DNA of 64,000 bases from Methyloversatilis discipulorum (GTDB taxonomy: Bacteria > Pseudomonadota > Gammaproteobacteria > Burkholderiales > Rhodocyclaceae), in contig NZ_JADMJL010000061.1 in NCBI RefSeq assembly GCF_018780585.1, forward strand, positions 1-64,000. The letters run 5' to 3'. The notes below the pieces were generated by a model, which saw nothing but the letters and a program-made list of their open reading frames with translations, had not been told where the DNA came from and searched no databases. Numbering within the stretch: position 1 is the stretch's first letter; each line of letters starts with the position of its first letter. This document shows positions 24,490 through 34,157 of this stretch, in pieces. A program made the position numbers and the translations under genes.

Positions 24490-27129
24490 TCAGCGCGTGC
24501 GCTGCAGATCCTCGCGCAACAGACCTTCGAACTCGTCGGCCGGCAGCGGCCGCGCGAACAGGTAGCCCTGGAAGAACTGACAGCCGTTGCCGGCCAGCGC
24601 ATTGCGCTCGTCTTCCGTTTCCACGCCTTCGGCGATCACCTTGACACCCAGCGCCGAGGCCAGCGCGACCACCGCGCGGACGATGGCCAGATTGCCCTCG
24701 CTGGCTGGCAGGTTGCGCACGAAGGATCGGTCTATCTTCAGTTCGTTGATCGGCAGGCTCTGCAGATAGGCCAGCGACGAGTAGCCGGTGCCGAAGTCGT
24801 CGATCGAGAAGCGGATGCCGCGTGCGCGCAGCCGCTGCATCACGTCGATCGCGCCATCGACGTCGCCGAGCAGGATGGACTCGGTCAGTTCGAGCACCAC
24901 CTTGCCCGGCGGCGCGCCGGTGCGGGTGATGGCTTCGAGTACCGAATCGGCGAATTCCGACTGGTAGAGCTGGGCGGCACTGATGTTGATCGCCACCGAC
25001 AGATGGGCGGTTTCCGGTTTGCGCGCCCAGCGCGCGAGCTGTTCCAGCGCGTCCTCCATCACCTGCAGGCCGAGTGCGGGCATCAGGCCGGCGCGTTCGG
25101 CCACCGGTATGAACTGCACCGGCGGGATGAAGCCCTTGTCCGGGTGGCGCCAGCGTGCGAGCGCCTCGGCCGACACGATGCCGCGACCGTTCTCGACCTG
25201 CGCCTGGTAGTGCACGCAGAACTGCCGCGTCGCCAGCCCGGTGCGTATTTCGTCCTCGAGCCGAAGCCGCGCGGTGACGGTTTCCTGCATGACCGGGTCG
25301 AAGAAGTGCAGGCGGTTCTTGCCGCGCTGCTTCGACTCGTACATCGACAGGTCGGCGCGACGCAGCATTTCGTCGATCGAGTGCGTGCTGCCGCTGAACA
25401 TCGCGATGCCGATGCTGGCGCTGGTCTGGCGCGTCTGACCGTCAAGTACGTAGGGACGATTGAGTGCGGCCAGCATCGCCTCGGCCACGCGCTCCGCCTG
25501 TTGCGCGGCGTCGATCGAGTGCTCCGGCAGGTCGGCCAGCAGCACGACGAATTCGTCGCCGCCGAAGCGCGCAACGGTGTCGGTCTCGCGCACGATGTCG
25601 CGCAGCCGGGCACCGGCCTTCTGCAGCAGCAGGTCGCCGTTGTGGTGACCGAGCAGGTCGTTCACGTTCTTGAAGTCGTCGAGGTCGATGAACATCAGCG
25701 CGCCGTGGCGCGAGGTGCGCGACGTCGACGCCATCGCCTGACCGAGCCGGTCGGACAGCAGGCGGCGGTTCGGCAGACCGGTCAGTGCGTCGTAGAAGGC
25801 GAGCCGGCGTATCTCGTCCTCGGCCGCCTTGCTGAAGGTGATGTCCATGAAGGCGGCGACGTAGTGCGTCACCATGCCGTCGGCGTTGCACACGGCGCTG
25901 ATCGACAAGCGCTCCGGGTATACCTCGCCGTTGCGTCGCCGGTTCCAGATCTCGCCCTCCCACACGCCGTCGGCGTGCAGCTTGGACCACATGGCGCGGT
26001 AGAAGGCGGTGTCGTGCCGGCCGGATGCGAGCAGGCTGGTGCGCTGCCCGATCGCCTCTTCGGCGCTGAATCCGGTGATCGCGGTGAAGGCCTTGTTCAC
26101 GCGCAGGATGACGCTGTAGGCGTCGGTGATCATCATGCCCTGCTGCGACTCGAAGGCGATGGCGGCGATGCGCTGTTCTTCCTCCAGCCGCACGCGGTCG
26201 GTGATGTCGCGCGTCAGCAGCACCACCGCGCGGCGGCCTTCGAAGGGGGCGTCGAGCGCTCTGGCGCGCGCCTCGAAAACGCGTGGACCGCCCTGCGTGT
26301 CCAGCGTGTACTCGAGCATCTGCGCGCTGTCGGACTGCAGTGTCCGGCGCACGTAGTCCTGGAACATGGCCGCCTTTTCCGGCGGCAGCACGTCGGTCAT
26401 CAGCTTGCCGCTCAGCGACTTCGCGTCGGCGACGAGCAGCTTCTCGTCCGGTGCGCGTATCTTCAGATAGCGCCCGTCCTCGTCAAGCACCATCAGCACG
26501 TCGGGCACCGCTTCGGTGATCGCCCGCATGCGCGCTTCGCTGTCGCGCAGTGCCTTGCCCGTGCGCTGACGTTCGTCGAGGTCCAGCAGCAGCATGCCGA
26601 GCAGCGCGGTGGCCGGCGCCAGCGTGAGCAGATAGGGCAGGGCCAGCATCTCGAACACGCGTTTGGCGGTGTCGCCCGGCAGCCCGAGGAAGAACAGCAG
26701 CGCCACGACATGCACCACCACACCGAGGCCGAGGAAGGACAGGAAGCCCGGCGTGACCTTTCCGCTGCGGACCAGCACGCGCATCAGCAGGCCGAGCAGC
26801 ACCGAAACGGTAATGACGCCGACGCCGACCAGCGCGCCGCCGCCGCCCAGGTGCAGGCGGTAGGCGGCGGCCACGGCGCCGGCGATGGCGCCGACCAACG
26901 GGCCGCCAAACAGCGCGGCCATGCTGAGCACGGCGGAACGACCGTCGAAGATGACGCCGGGGGTGAGGGTGATCGGCATCATCATGCCGACCACGCACAT
27001 GACGCCGAAGATCAGTCCCGAGCCGATCGCCCGGGCGGCGTGGCGCTCACCCCAGAAGCGGGCGTTGAAGCCCTGCAGCAGGCTGAGCGCCAGGATCAGT
27101 GCAGTGGCCTTTATGAGGTCTAGTGCCAT
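24490..27129 (-). CDS. membrane GGDEF-EAL protein with 5TM and two PAS domains
   Basis: The 879-residue protein has, in order: a 5TMR-LYT type membrane region (about 5-185; LTPGVIFDGRSAVLSMAALFGGPLVG); two PAS domains (about 200-320 and 325-445; the second with ERLSISAVCNADG); a GGDEF domain with intact FGGDEF; and an EAL domain with EALARW, DDFGTGYSSL and EGVET. It may therefore both make and break c-di-GMP, and which activity dominates is unclear. An AGAGAGA precedes the ATG. It follows a second GGDEF-EAL gene by 62 bases on the same strand, so they could share a message. Confidence 0.92.
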   Translation of the reverse strand: MALDLIKATALILALSLLQGFNARFWGERHAARAIGSGLIFGVMCVVGMMMPITLTPGVIFDGRSAVLSMAALFGGPLVGAIAGAVAAAYRLHLGGGGALVGVGVITVSVLLGLLMRVLVRSGKVTPGFLSFLGLGVVVHVVALLFFLGLPGDTAKRVFEMLALPYLLTLAPATALLGMLLLDLDERQRTGKALRDSEARMRAITEAVPDVLMVLDEDGRYLKIRAPDEKLLVADAKSLSGKLMTDVLPPEKAAMFQDYVRRTLQSDSAQMLEYTLDTQGGPRVFEARARALDAPFEGRRAVVLLTRDITDRVRLEEEQRIAAIAFESQQGMMITDAYSVILRVNKAFTAITGFSAEEAIGQRTSLLASGRHDTAFYRAMWSKLHADGVWEGEIWNRRRNGEVYPERLSISAVCNADGMVTHYVAAFMDITFSKAAEDEIRRLAFYDALTGLPNRRLLSDRLGQAMASTSRTSRHGALMFIDLDDFKNVNDLLGHHNGDLLLQKAGARLRDIVRETDTVARFGGDEFVVLLADLPEHSIDAAQQAERVAEAMLAALNRPYVLDGQTRQTSASIGIAMFSGSTHSIDEMLRRADLSMYESKQRGKNRLHFFDPVMQETVTARLRLEDEIRTGLATRQFCVHYQAQVENGRGIVSAEALARWRHPDKGFIPPVQFIPVAERAGLMPALGLQVMEDALEQLARWARKPETAHLSVAINISAAQLYQSEFADSVLEAITRTGAPPGKVVLELTESILLGDVDGAIDVMQRLRARGIRFSIDDFGTGYSSLAYLQSLPINELKIDRSFVRNLPASEGNLAIVRAVVALASALGVKVIAEGVETEDERNALAGNGCQFFQGYLFARPLPADEFEGLLREDLQRTR

Positions 27130-27191
27130 TCTCTCTATTTGAAATGCGGGCTGCGGGGCCATCCGGCGAGGCGCCGGACGAGTGGTGCATT

Positions 27192-29723
27192 TCAGCCATT
27201 CTCGCGCAACCAGGCTTCGAAGTGTTCGGCCGGCAGCGGGCGCGAGAACAGGTAGCCCTGTGCATAGTCGCACTGCGCGGCACGCAGCAGATCGAGCTGG
27301 TGGATGGTTTCGACGCCCTCGGCGATCACTTGCATGCCGAGCTTGTGCGCCATCACGATCATTGCCTCGCACAGCGCGAGCTCGCTGGAGTCGCGCGACA
27401 GGCCGCGCACGAAGGACTGATCGATCTTCAGGTAATCGATGTCGAACTTCTTCAGGTAGGACAGCGAGGAATAGCCGGTGCCGAAGTCGTCGAGCGACAC
27501 CTGGACGCCTGCGTCGCGCATCGCGTAAAGGCATTCCAGCGCGGGTTCGTCGGCCTCGACCAGCATGCCCTCGGTGATTTCGATCGCCACCAGGCTGCCC
27601 GGCGCATCGAGCGTGCGCAGCAGCTCGACCACACCGGGATAGTCGCCGTTTCGATTGCGCAGCTGCAGCGGCGAATGGTTGATGCTGATCTGCACGGTGT
27701 CGCCGAGGCGCTGCTGCAGATGGCGCGCGAAACCGACCGCGGTGCGCGTGATCCAGTCGCCCATCGGCAGGATGAGACCGGTCTCTTCGGCGATCGGTAT
27801 GAATTCGGTCGGCGACACGTGGCCGCGTTCGGGGTGCTGCCAGCGCATCAGTGCTTCGGCCTTGCGCACGCGGCCGGTCGCGATTTCGACGATGGGCTGA
27901 TAGACCAGGTGGAACTGGCCGGTGGTCAGCGCGGTGTGCATGTCCGACACCAGGCGCAGACGGCGTTCGGAACTGGCCTGCATCGACGGCGTGAAATAGC
28001 TCATCCGGTTGCGTCCGGCGCGCTTGGCGTCGTACATCGCCTGATCGGCCTGCTTCAGCAGATCCTCCTGGCTCTGCGCGCTGTCCGGATACAGCGTGAT
28101 GCCGATCGAAGCCGACACATAGACCAGTTCGTTGAACAGCTGGAAAGGCTGGTGCAGTGCGCTCAGTATCTTTCCGGCGATCTGCTCGACGACGTCCGGG
28201 TGCTCCAGCCCGCCCAGCACCACCGCGAATTCGTCGCCGCCGAAACGGGCGACCGCGTCGGTGTCGCGCATGCAGCCGGTGATGCGCTGCGCAGCCTGCT
28301 GCAGCAGGCTGTCGCCGGCCGGGTGGCCCAGCGTGTCGTTCACCTCCTTGAAGCGGTCGAGGTCGATGAACAGCACCGCCAGCTGACGACCGCTGCGCTG
28401 GCTCAGTCGCATTTCCTGGCGCAGGTGATGCAGCAGCAGGTGACGGTTGGGCAGATTGGTCAGCGCGTCGTAGTTGGCCTGCTTCCAGATGGTCTGTTCG
28501 TTGATCTTCTTGTCGCTGATGTCGCGCACGATGCCGAGCACGGCGGGCTCGTCGCGATAGGTGAAACGCGAGGCGATCAGCTCGATCCACAGCGGCCGGT
28601 CGCCGTCGCGGTTCAGCAACTGCACCTCGTAGCGACGTTGCGGTTCCGGCCCGGAACCGATGCGGCGCTCGTAGCGCTCGCTCCACAGTTCGAGGAAGTC
28701 GGGGTGCAATACGTCGGCAAAATGCAGGCCGGTGAATTCCTCGACGGTATAGCCCAGCATGCGTGGCAGGGCCGGGTTGACGAAGACGAAGCGGTGCTCC
28801 TGCGCAACGAAAACGCCGTCGGCCATCGCGTCGAGCAGCGCGCGCTGGGTGGCTTCGGCGCGCTCGAGTTCGGTCTGTACGCGGCGACGTTCGGTGATGT
28901 CGGTATGGGTGCCCACCATGCGCAGGGGCCGACCGTCGGCATCGCTGCTGACCACCTTGCCGCGGTCCAGTATCCACTTGTATTCGCCGTTGCGGCAGAG
29001 CATGCGATGTTCGTTGCGGTAGCCCGGCGTGCGGCCGTCGAGGTGGGCCTGCACGTCGGCCATCACCCGCGGCAGGTCGTCCGGGTGTACCCGTTCCGAC
29101 CATTCGGACAGCGCGTTGCCGATGTCCTGTTCCTCGTAGCCCAGCATGGTTTTCCAGCGCGGGCTGAAGAACACGGTGCCGTCCTGGATGTTCCAGTCCC
29201 ACACGCCGTCGCCGGCACCTTCCAGCGCGAACTTCCAGCGCAGCTTGTTGGCCAGCAGGTCACGTTCGGTGCGCTTCTGCTGACTGAGGTCGCGCCAGGT
29301 GGTGATGAACACCTCGCGGCCGTCGATGGCGATGGTGGTCAGCAGCACCTCGATCACGACCTCGCTGCGATACGGGCTGCAGATGGTCCACTCGAAGCGG
29401 TGGCTGCCTTCGCGCCGCGCGATGTCCATCATTTCGCGCGCCTTGTCGTCGGACGCACGGCCATCCGGCTGGTGCGCCGGCGAGATGTCGGCCGGACGCA
29501 GCGCGATCACCTCCTCGCGGGCCGGGAAGTTCAGCATGCGCATCGCCGCCGGGTTCCAGTCGGTGAACACGCCCGACTCGACGTCGAGCAGCAGCATCGG
29601 GTCCGGTATGCGCTCGAACAGCAGGCGGAATCGCCGGTCGCCCTCCACCTGCCCGTGTGCAGGCCGTTCTGAATAGGTGGAGTTCGATGGATGCGGGGTT
29701 GAAGTCAAGGTTCTGCTGCTCAT
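27192..29723 (-). CDS. soluble GGDEF-EAL protein with three PAS domains
   Basis: From ATG 29723 (MSSRTLTS) the protein has 843 residues: PAS (about 30-155), PAS with PAC (about 160-290; DGVWDWNIQDGTVFFSPRW, a common heme-independent PAS3 pattern), PAS (about 295-415), a GGDEF domain with FGGDEF, and an EAL domain with EALMRW, EITEGML and DDFGTGYSSL. No membrane helix is visible. In-frame ATGs at 29831 and 29855 would extend it, but that stretch includes AT-rich, non-coding-looking sequence, and no start has a good ribosome site. Both active motifs are intact. Confidence 0.9.
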   Translation of the reverse strand: MSSRTLTSTPHPSNSTYSERPAHGQVEGDRRFRLLFERIPDPMLLLDVESGVFTDWNPAAMRMLNFPAREEVIALRPADISPAHQPDGRASDDKAREMMDIARREGSHRFEWTICSPYRSEVVIEVLLTTIAIDGREVFITTWRDLSQQKRTERDLLANKLRWKFALEGAGDGVWDWNIQDGTVFFSPRWKTMLGYEEQDIGNALSEWSERVHPDDLPRVMADVQAHLDGRTPGYRNEHRMLCRNGEYKWILDRGKVVSSDADGRPLRMVGTHTDITERRRVQTELERAEATQRALLDAMADGVFVAQEHRFVFVNPALPRMLGYTVEEFTGLHFADVLHPDFLELWSERYERRIGSGPEPQRRYEVQLLNRDGDRPLWIELIASRFTYRDEPAVLGIVRDISDKKINEQTIWKQANYDALTNLPNRHLLLHHLRQEMRLSQRSGRQLAVLFIDLDRFKEVNDTLGHPAGDSLLQQAAQRITGCMRDTDAVARFGGDEFAVVLGGLEHPDVVEQIAGKILSALHQPFQLFNELVYVSASIGITLYPDSAQSQEDLLKQADQAMYDAKRAGRNRMSYFTPSMQASSERRLRLVSDMHTALTTGQFHLVYQPIVEIATGRVRKAEALMRWQHPERGHVSPTEFIPIAEETGLILPMGDWITRTAVGFARHLQQRLGDTVQISINHSPLQLRNRNGDYPGVVELLRTLDAPGSLVAIEITEGMLVEADEPALECLYAMRDAGVQVSLDDFGTGYSSLSYLKKFDIDYLKIDQSFVRGLSRDSSELALCEAMIVMAHKLGMQVIAEGVETIHQLDLLRAAQCDYAQGYLFSRPLPAEHFEAWLRENG

Positions 29724-29995
29724 CGGGATTGCCAAAAGGCCCGCCGTGCTCACATCGGCGGCGCTCGCATCAGATATCGGCGCGCCGCCGGCGGACTGTA
29801 CTTGTGCATTGCAAAAAATGTTTTCTTTCATGAGGATGGCGAGTGCCCTGCGCACCGGACGGATACGGTGCGAGGGTGCCCGGCGCCGGTATCATGGCGC
29901 CTCTCTCAGCGGCTGCAGGCATACGAACCGGACGTCGTCGTGCCTGCGTCCACCACACGTCTCGCACCCGTCCACGTCAAGGATTCCGTCCCGCC

Positions 29996-30844
29996 ATGAG
30001 CGCCCGTCCCGAGATCGCCTTCGTCACCTGCGCCGACATGCCCAAGCCCGACAGCGACGCCGAACTGCTGATGGCCGCCTGCGGCGTCCCGGTCGATCTG
30101 GTCGCGTGGGACGCCGACGTCGACTGGTCGGCCTATCGCTGCGTGCTGCTGCGTTCGCCCTGGGACTACCACACGCGCCTGCCCGAATTCCTCGCCTGGG
30201 CACGGCGGGTCGAGCGCTGCAGCCGGCTGCTCAATCCGCTGCCGGTGATCGAGTGGAACAGCCACAAGCGCTACCTGTTCGACCTCGCGGCGCGCGGCGT
30301 GGACATCGTGCCGACACGCTTCATCGAGCGGCGCAGTGCAGAGGTCGCGCAGGTTCTGGCTGAATTCGGCAGCGGCGAGGTGGTGGTGAAGCCAGCGGTG
30401 TCGATAGGCGCTTTCGGAGCCTTCCGTGGCGCCGCCGACAGTGCCGCCTGCGCCGATCACCTGCGCGCGCTGGCGGCCGAGGGCGACGTGCTGCTGCAGC
30501 CCTTCGTGCCGGGCATCGCCGATGGCGAGGTGTCGCTCATCTTCTTCGGCGGCCGCTATTCGCACGCGGTGCGCAAGGTGCCGCAGGCCGGCGACTACCG
30601 TTGCCAGGACATCTGGGGCGGGGTCGCCAGTGCGCACGCGCCGGCCGCCGACGAATTCGCGCTGGCCGAGGCGGCGCTGGCGGCCGCACCCGGCCCCTGC
30701 GCCTACGCGCGCGTCGACATGCTGCGGCTGCACGGCCGGCCGGTGCTGATCGAGCTGGAACTGATCGAGCCCTCGCTCTTCTTCGACACCGCGCCGGGCA
30801 GCGAACGCGCACTGGCCGAAATCGTGCGCGCGACGGCATGCTGA
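29996..30844 (+). CDS. ATP-grasp protein, prokaryotic glutathione-synthetase/DcsG-like
   Basis: The 282-residue protein has the ATP-grasp fold: an N-terminal Rossmann-like part (IAFVTCADMPKPDSDAELL, then LLRSPWDYHTRLPEF, a motif of this subgroup), the ATP-binding lysines in WNSHKRYL and GEVVVKPAVSIGAFG, VLLQPFVPGIADGEVSLIFF, and a metal site in ARVDML plus IELELIEPSLFF. Relatives include the prokaryotic glutathione synthetase-like domain and the cycloserine ligase DcsG. It probably forms an amide or amide-like bond, and the substrates are unknown. AAGGA lies ten bases before the ATG. It precedes the Hsp70 gene by 61 bases. Confidence 0.87.
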   Translation: MSARPEIAFVTCADMPKPDSDAELLMAACGVPVDLVAWDADVDWSAYRCVLLRSPWDYHTRLPEFLAWARRVERCSRLLNPLPVIEWNSHKRYLFDLAARGVDIVPTRFIERRSAEVAQVLAEFGSGEVVVKPAVSIGAFGAFRGAADSAACADHLRALAAEGDVLLQPFVPGIADGEVSLIFFGGRYSHAVRKVPQAGDYRCQDIWGGVASAHAPAADEFALAEAALAAAPGPCAYARVDMLRLHGRPVLIELELIEPSLFFDTAPGSERALAEIVRATAC

Positions 30845-30905
30845 ACTTGCGCGCGCCGCGCCGCCCCCGTACGCTGCGCGGCCTTCCGCACCACCGCACT
30901 GCCCG

Positions 30906-32165
30906 ATGAACACCTCCGCCTGCGGCATCGACTTCGGCACTTCGAACTCCACCGCCGCCATCCACGACGGCCCGCTGGCTCGCCTGCTGCCGCTCGAAGA
31001 CGGCAAGCCCACGCTGCCGTCGGCGGTGTTCTTCAACCTCGACGAGGATTCGATGGCGGTCGGTCGGGCCGCGCTGGCCGAATACCTCGAAGGTTTCGAA
31101 GGCCGGCTGATGCGCTCGATGAAAAGCCTGCTCGGCAGCGGCCTGATGGATGCCGGTACCGACGTCGGCGGCCGTCATCTGGCCTTCCGCGATCTGATCG
31201 GTGGCTTCATCGGCGAAGTGAAGAAGCGTGCCGAGACGGCGGCGCAAACGCGCTTCGAACAGGTGGTGGTTGGCCGCCCGGTGCGCTTCGTCGACGACGA
31301 CGCCGAGGCGGACAAGCTGGCCGAAGACACGCTGGCCGACATCGTGCGCCGCGCCGGCTTTCGCGACGTGAGCTTCCAGTTCGAGCCGATCGCCGCCGCG
31401 CACGCCTTCGAGCAGACGGTCGAACGCGAATCGCTGGTGCTGGTGGTGGACATCGGTGGCGGCACCTCCGACTTCTCGCTGGTGCGGCTGTCACCCGAGC
31501 GCCGACGCCATGTCGATCGCAGCGCCGACCTGTTGGGCAACACCGGCGTGCACATCGGCGGCACCGATTTCGACAAGCGTCTGTCGCTCGCCTGCGTGAT
31601 GCCCGAACTGGGCATGGGCGGCCTGCTGGCCAGCGGCGCCGTGCTGCCCAACAGCACTTACTTCAACCTCGCCACCTGGCACACCATCCACCTGGCCTAC
31701 CGCCGCGACGTGCTGCCCGGTCTGCAGGACATGGCGCGCGACGTGGTCGATGGCCGTCGCTTCGAGCGGCTGTTGCGCGTGCTGCGCGAGCGCAGCGGTC
31801 ACCATCTGGCGATCCGCTCGGAGGCGGCGAAGATTGCGCTGTCGGACACGCCACGGGTCGATCTCGATCTGGGCGTGGCCGAGGCGGGCCTGCACGTACC
31901 GGTCAGTCGTGCCGCGTTCGAGGACGCCATCGCGGCCGAGATCGCCCGCGTCGGCGACGCCGCGCTCGCCTGCGTCGCCCAGGCGGGCCTCGCGCCGTCG
32001 GCGGTCGATACGCTGTTCTTCACTGGCGGCTCCAGCGGCGTGCCGGCGCTGCGCCAGGCCCTGGCCGCCCGCTTCCCGGACGCGCAGCCGGTCGAGGGTG
32101 ATCTGTACGGCAGCGTCGGCTGCGGTCTCGCCGTGGTGGCGCGCCAGCGCTACGGCAGCGCCTGA
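30906..32165 (+). CDS. YegD-like Hsp70-family ATPase
   Basis: This 419-residue actin-fold ATPase starts with CGIDFGTSNSTAAI (phosphate 1) and contains VVDIGGGTSDFSLVRL (phosphate 2), VHIGGTDFDKRLSLA and FFTGGSSGVPALRQAL (adenosine motif). It lacks the substrate-binding half of DnaK, as E. coli YegD does, and the inserted segment SRALRERSGHHLAIRSEAAK-like region (about 300-320) also matches YegD. A chaperone-like role is assumed by homology, but clients and partners are unknown. It ends just before a REP cluster. Confidence 0.88.
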   Translation: MNTSACGIDFGTSNSTAAIHDGPLARLLPLEDGKPTLPSAVFFNLDEDSMAVGRAALAEYLEGFEGRLMRSMKSLLGSGLMDAGTDVGGRHLAFRDLIGGFIGEVKKRAETAAQTRFEQVVVGRPVRFVDDDAEADKLAEDTLADIVRRAGFRDVSFQFEPIAAAHAFEQTVERESLVLVVDIGGGTSDFSLVRLSPERRRHVDRSADLLGNTGVHIGGTDFDKRLSLACVMPELGMGGLLASGAVLPNSTYFNLATWHTIHLAYRRDVLPGLQDMARDVVDGRRFERLLRVLRERSGHHLAIRSEAAKIALSDTPRVDLDLGVAEAGLHVPVSRAAFEDAIAAEIARVGDAALACVAQAGLAPSAVDTLFFTGGSSGVPALRQALAARFPDAQPVEGDLYGSVGCGLAVVARQRYGSA

Positions 32166-32178
32166 CCTTCGGGTCGGC

Positions 32179-32451
32179 ATCGCGAGCACGCTCGCGCCCA
32201 CGAACCCCGGCCGAGCCGCGATTCGCGAGTGCTTTTGTGGGAGCGGCCTTGGCCGCGACACGGCCGCTGCTGTCCGCGGGCTTCGATCCAGGCGGCTGTC
32301 GGGGTCAGAAGACCCCTCCCACAGAAACCCGGCCCTGGCGCCAGCCGTGGATCGGGCGCATTCCGTGTGGGAGCGACCGCTGGTCGCGATGCGGCGGGGG
32401 CAGGCCGCGGGCTCCGCTTCAGGCCGCTAGCGCGCGCACGCTCGCTCCCGC
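32179..32451. repeat. REP-like cluster: A'-B-C-D-A''
   Basis: There are five palindromes: a variant A at 32179-32202 (GCGAGCAC/GCTCGC), B at 32237-32259, C inverted at 32298-32322, a D type at 32367-32390 (stem GCGACC/GGTCGC) and a variant A at 32429-32451. The last one lies inside the 3' end of the FprA-like gene and encodes its final residues. Otherwise the 261 bases between the two convergent genes hold no gene I can support. Confidence 0.8.
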
Positions 32452-33842
32452 GATTGCGGGGCTTCGGCAACCGCGGCGGCGTGCAGCATGTCTTCGACGC
32501 GGACGAACTTCTCTGCCGGTTTTCCGCCTGCGCGTCCGCGCTCGGCTTCCGCCTGCTCTATCGCGCGCCATCCGTCGAAATCGACCACTTTTCTGCAGTC
32601 GGCCGCCAGTTGCGCCAGCAGGCCGGCGCGCCCGGCTTTCGGGGTGTCGAGTTGCGCGAGGTCGGCCAGCAGGCTGGTCACCGTGTCCACGCTGTCGGCG
32701 CGGTTGGTGCCGATGACGCCGGTCGGGCCGCGCTTGATCCAGCCCGTTGCATACCACCCGCGCAGCACCTCGCCGCCGGTGTCGATGAGGCGGCCGTCGC
32801 GATGCGGCAGCGCGCCGCGTACCCGATCGAAGGGCAGGCCGGGCAGTGGCGTGCCGCGGTAGCCGACGCTGCGCAGCACCAGCCCGGCCGGCAGGCTCAG
32901 CCGCTCGCCGGTCGGGGCCGCGGACTGTGCGCCGGGCTCACCCGACAGCGCCTGCGCTTCCAGCTCGATCCGTTCGACGCGCGTCGCTCCGCTCAGCGCC
33001 ACCGGCGCGCAGTGGAAGTGCAGGTGCAAGGGGCGCCGCCCGTCGTCGGCGGGCGTCTGCGCGAAGCCGCGCAGGATGTCCAGGTTGCGCGGGGCGTGAA
33101 CGAAGCCCGGCAGCACCAGTTCGGCCTGGCTGGCGTCGTTGAGCGCGAGTGCCGCTGGATCGACGCGTGGCTGCCAGCCGGGCAGGGTGCCCAGTTCGCG
33201 CAGCTCCTTCGGCGTGAACTTCGCCTGCACCGGTCCGCGTCGGCCGACCAGATGGATTTCGCGTATGCGTGACTGCGCCAGGGCGTCGAGCGCATGGGCG
33301 GCGATGTCGGTGCGTCGCAGGACGTCGACCGGGCTGGCGAGGATGCGGCAGACGTCGATCGCCACATTGCCCTGGCCGATCACCACGGCGACCTCCTGTT
33401 GCAGATCGAATTCGAGGTCGGCGCATTCCGGCCGGCCGTTGTACCAGCCGACGAAATCGCCGGCCGCATGCACGCCGGCCAGGTGCTCGCCGGCGATGCC
33501 GAGCTGGCGGTCGCCGGCCGCACCGGTGGCGACGATTACCGCGTGATAGAGCGCGCCCAGTTGCTCTGCCGACAGGTCACGCCCGAGCTCGACGTTGCCG
33601 AAGAAGCGCAGCCGCGGATCTTCGGCGATCTGCGTGAACACGGTCGTGACCGACTTCAGCTTCGCGTGGTCGGGGGCGACGCCGAAGCGCACCAGGCCGA
33701 AGGGTACGGGCAGGCGTTCGATCAGGTCGATCTCCACCTGCAGGCCGCTTTCCAGCAGGGCCTCGGCGGCGTAGAAGCCGCCGGGCCCGCTGCCAACCAC
33801 GGCCACGCGCAGCGGGTGGCCTTCAGTTCCGGGTATGGCCAT
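32427..33842 (-). CDS. FprA/adrenodoxin-reductase-type ferredoxin-NADP+ reductase
   Basis: The 471-residue flavoprotein has the FAD motif VVGSGPGGFYAAEAL (about 15-29), LPVPFGLVRFGVAPDHAKLKSV (about 44-65, hallmark of this family), the NADP motif GQGNVAIDVCRIL (about 155-167) and GWIKRGPTGVIGTNRADSVDTV near 370. It would pass electrons between NADPH and a ferredoxin. It starts six bases after the ferredoxin gene, so the pair plus the molybdoenzyme form one operon. Its last residues (SRERACAR) are encoded by a REP palindrome, an unusual tail. Confidence 0.93.
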   Translation of the reverse strand: MAIPGTEGHPLRVAVVGSGPGGFYAAEALLESGLQVEIDLIERLPVPFGLVRFGVAPDHAKLKSVTTVFTQIAEDPRLRFFGNVELGRDLSAEQLGALYHAVIVATGAAGDRQLGIAGEHLAGVHAAGDFVGWYNGRPECADLEFDLQQEVAVVIGQGNVAIDVCRILASPVDVLRRTDIAAHALDALAQSRIREIHLVGRRGPVQAKFTPKELRELGTLPGWQPRVDPAALALNDASQAELVLPGFVHAPRNLDILRGFAQTPADDGRRPLHLHFHCAPVALSGATRVERIELEAQALSGEPGAQSAAPTGERLSLPAGLVLRSVGYRGTPLPGLPFDRVRGALPHRDGRLIDTGGEVLRGWYATGWIKRGPTGVIGTNRADSVDTVTSLLADLAQLDTPKAGRAGLLAQLAADCRKVVDFDGWRAIEQAEAERGRAGGKPAEKFVRVEDMLHAAAVAEAPQSRERACAR

Positions 33843-33848
33843 CGCGCA

Positions 33849-34154
33849 TCACAGTCCCAGCTGCTGCCGCCGCGCGTCGGCGCCGTCGAGCGGCGGCAGG
33901 CGGGCGCGGATGACCGGATAGCGCTGCGCCGCCTCGGCATTGATGCGTATCCAGTGCTGCTGGTCGTCCGCCAGGTCGAATTCCTCGACGATGGCGTGCA
34001 CCGGGCAGGCCGGAATGCAGGCGCTGCAGTCGATGCACACCGCCGGGTCGATATAGACGCGCACCTCGTTCACATGGAAGCAGGCCACCGGGCAGCTCGC
34101 CACGCAGTCGGTGTAGCGGCAGCCGCGGCAGTTGTCAGTCACGACATGGGTCAT
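33849..34154 (-). CDS. FdxA-type 7Fe ferredoxin (3Fe-4S/4Fe-4S)
   Basis: The 101-residue protein matches seven-iron ferredoxins: THVVTDNCRGCRYTDCVASCPVACF with cysteines at about 9, 17 and 21 (12 and 25 are extra), and PAVCIDCSACIPACP near 38-52. Family members carry one 3Fe-4S and one 4Fe-4S cluster and are low-potential electron carriers. A C-terminal extension follows with WIRINAEAAQRYPVI. It lies three bases after the molybdoenzyme stop and six before the reductase start, so it is the natural carrier between them. Confidence 0.92.
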   Translation of the reverse strand: MTHVVTDNCRGCRYTDCVASCPVACFHVNEVRVYIDPAVCIDCSACIPACPVHAIVEEFDLADDQQHWIRINAEAAQRYPVIRARLPPLDGADARRQQLGL

Positions 34155-34157
34155 GGT

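Noticed and set aside
24406-29672. Two long plus-strand frames opposite the GGDEF-EAL genes
   Set aside because: They are antisense shadows with His/Gln/Val-rich composition and no motifs; the minus-strand frames carry complete domains.
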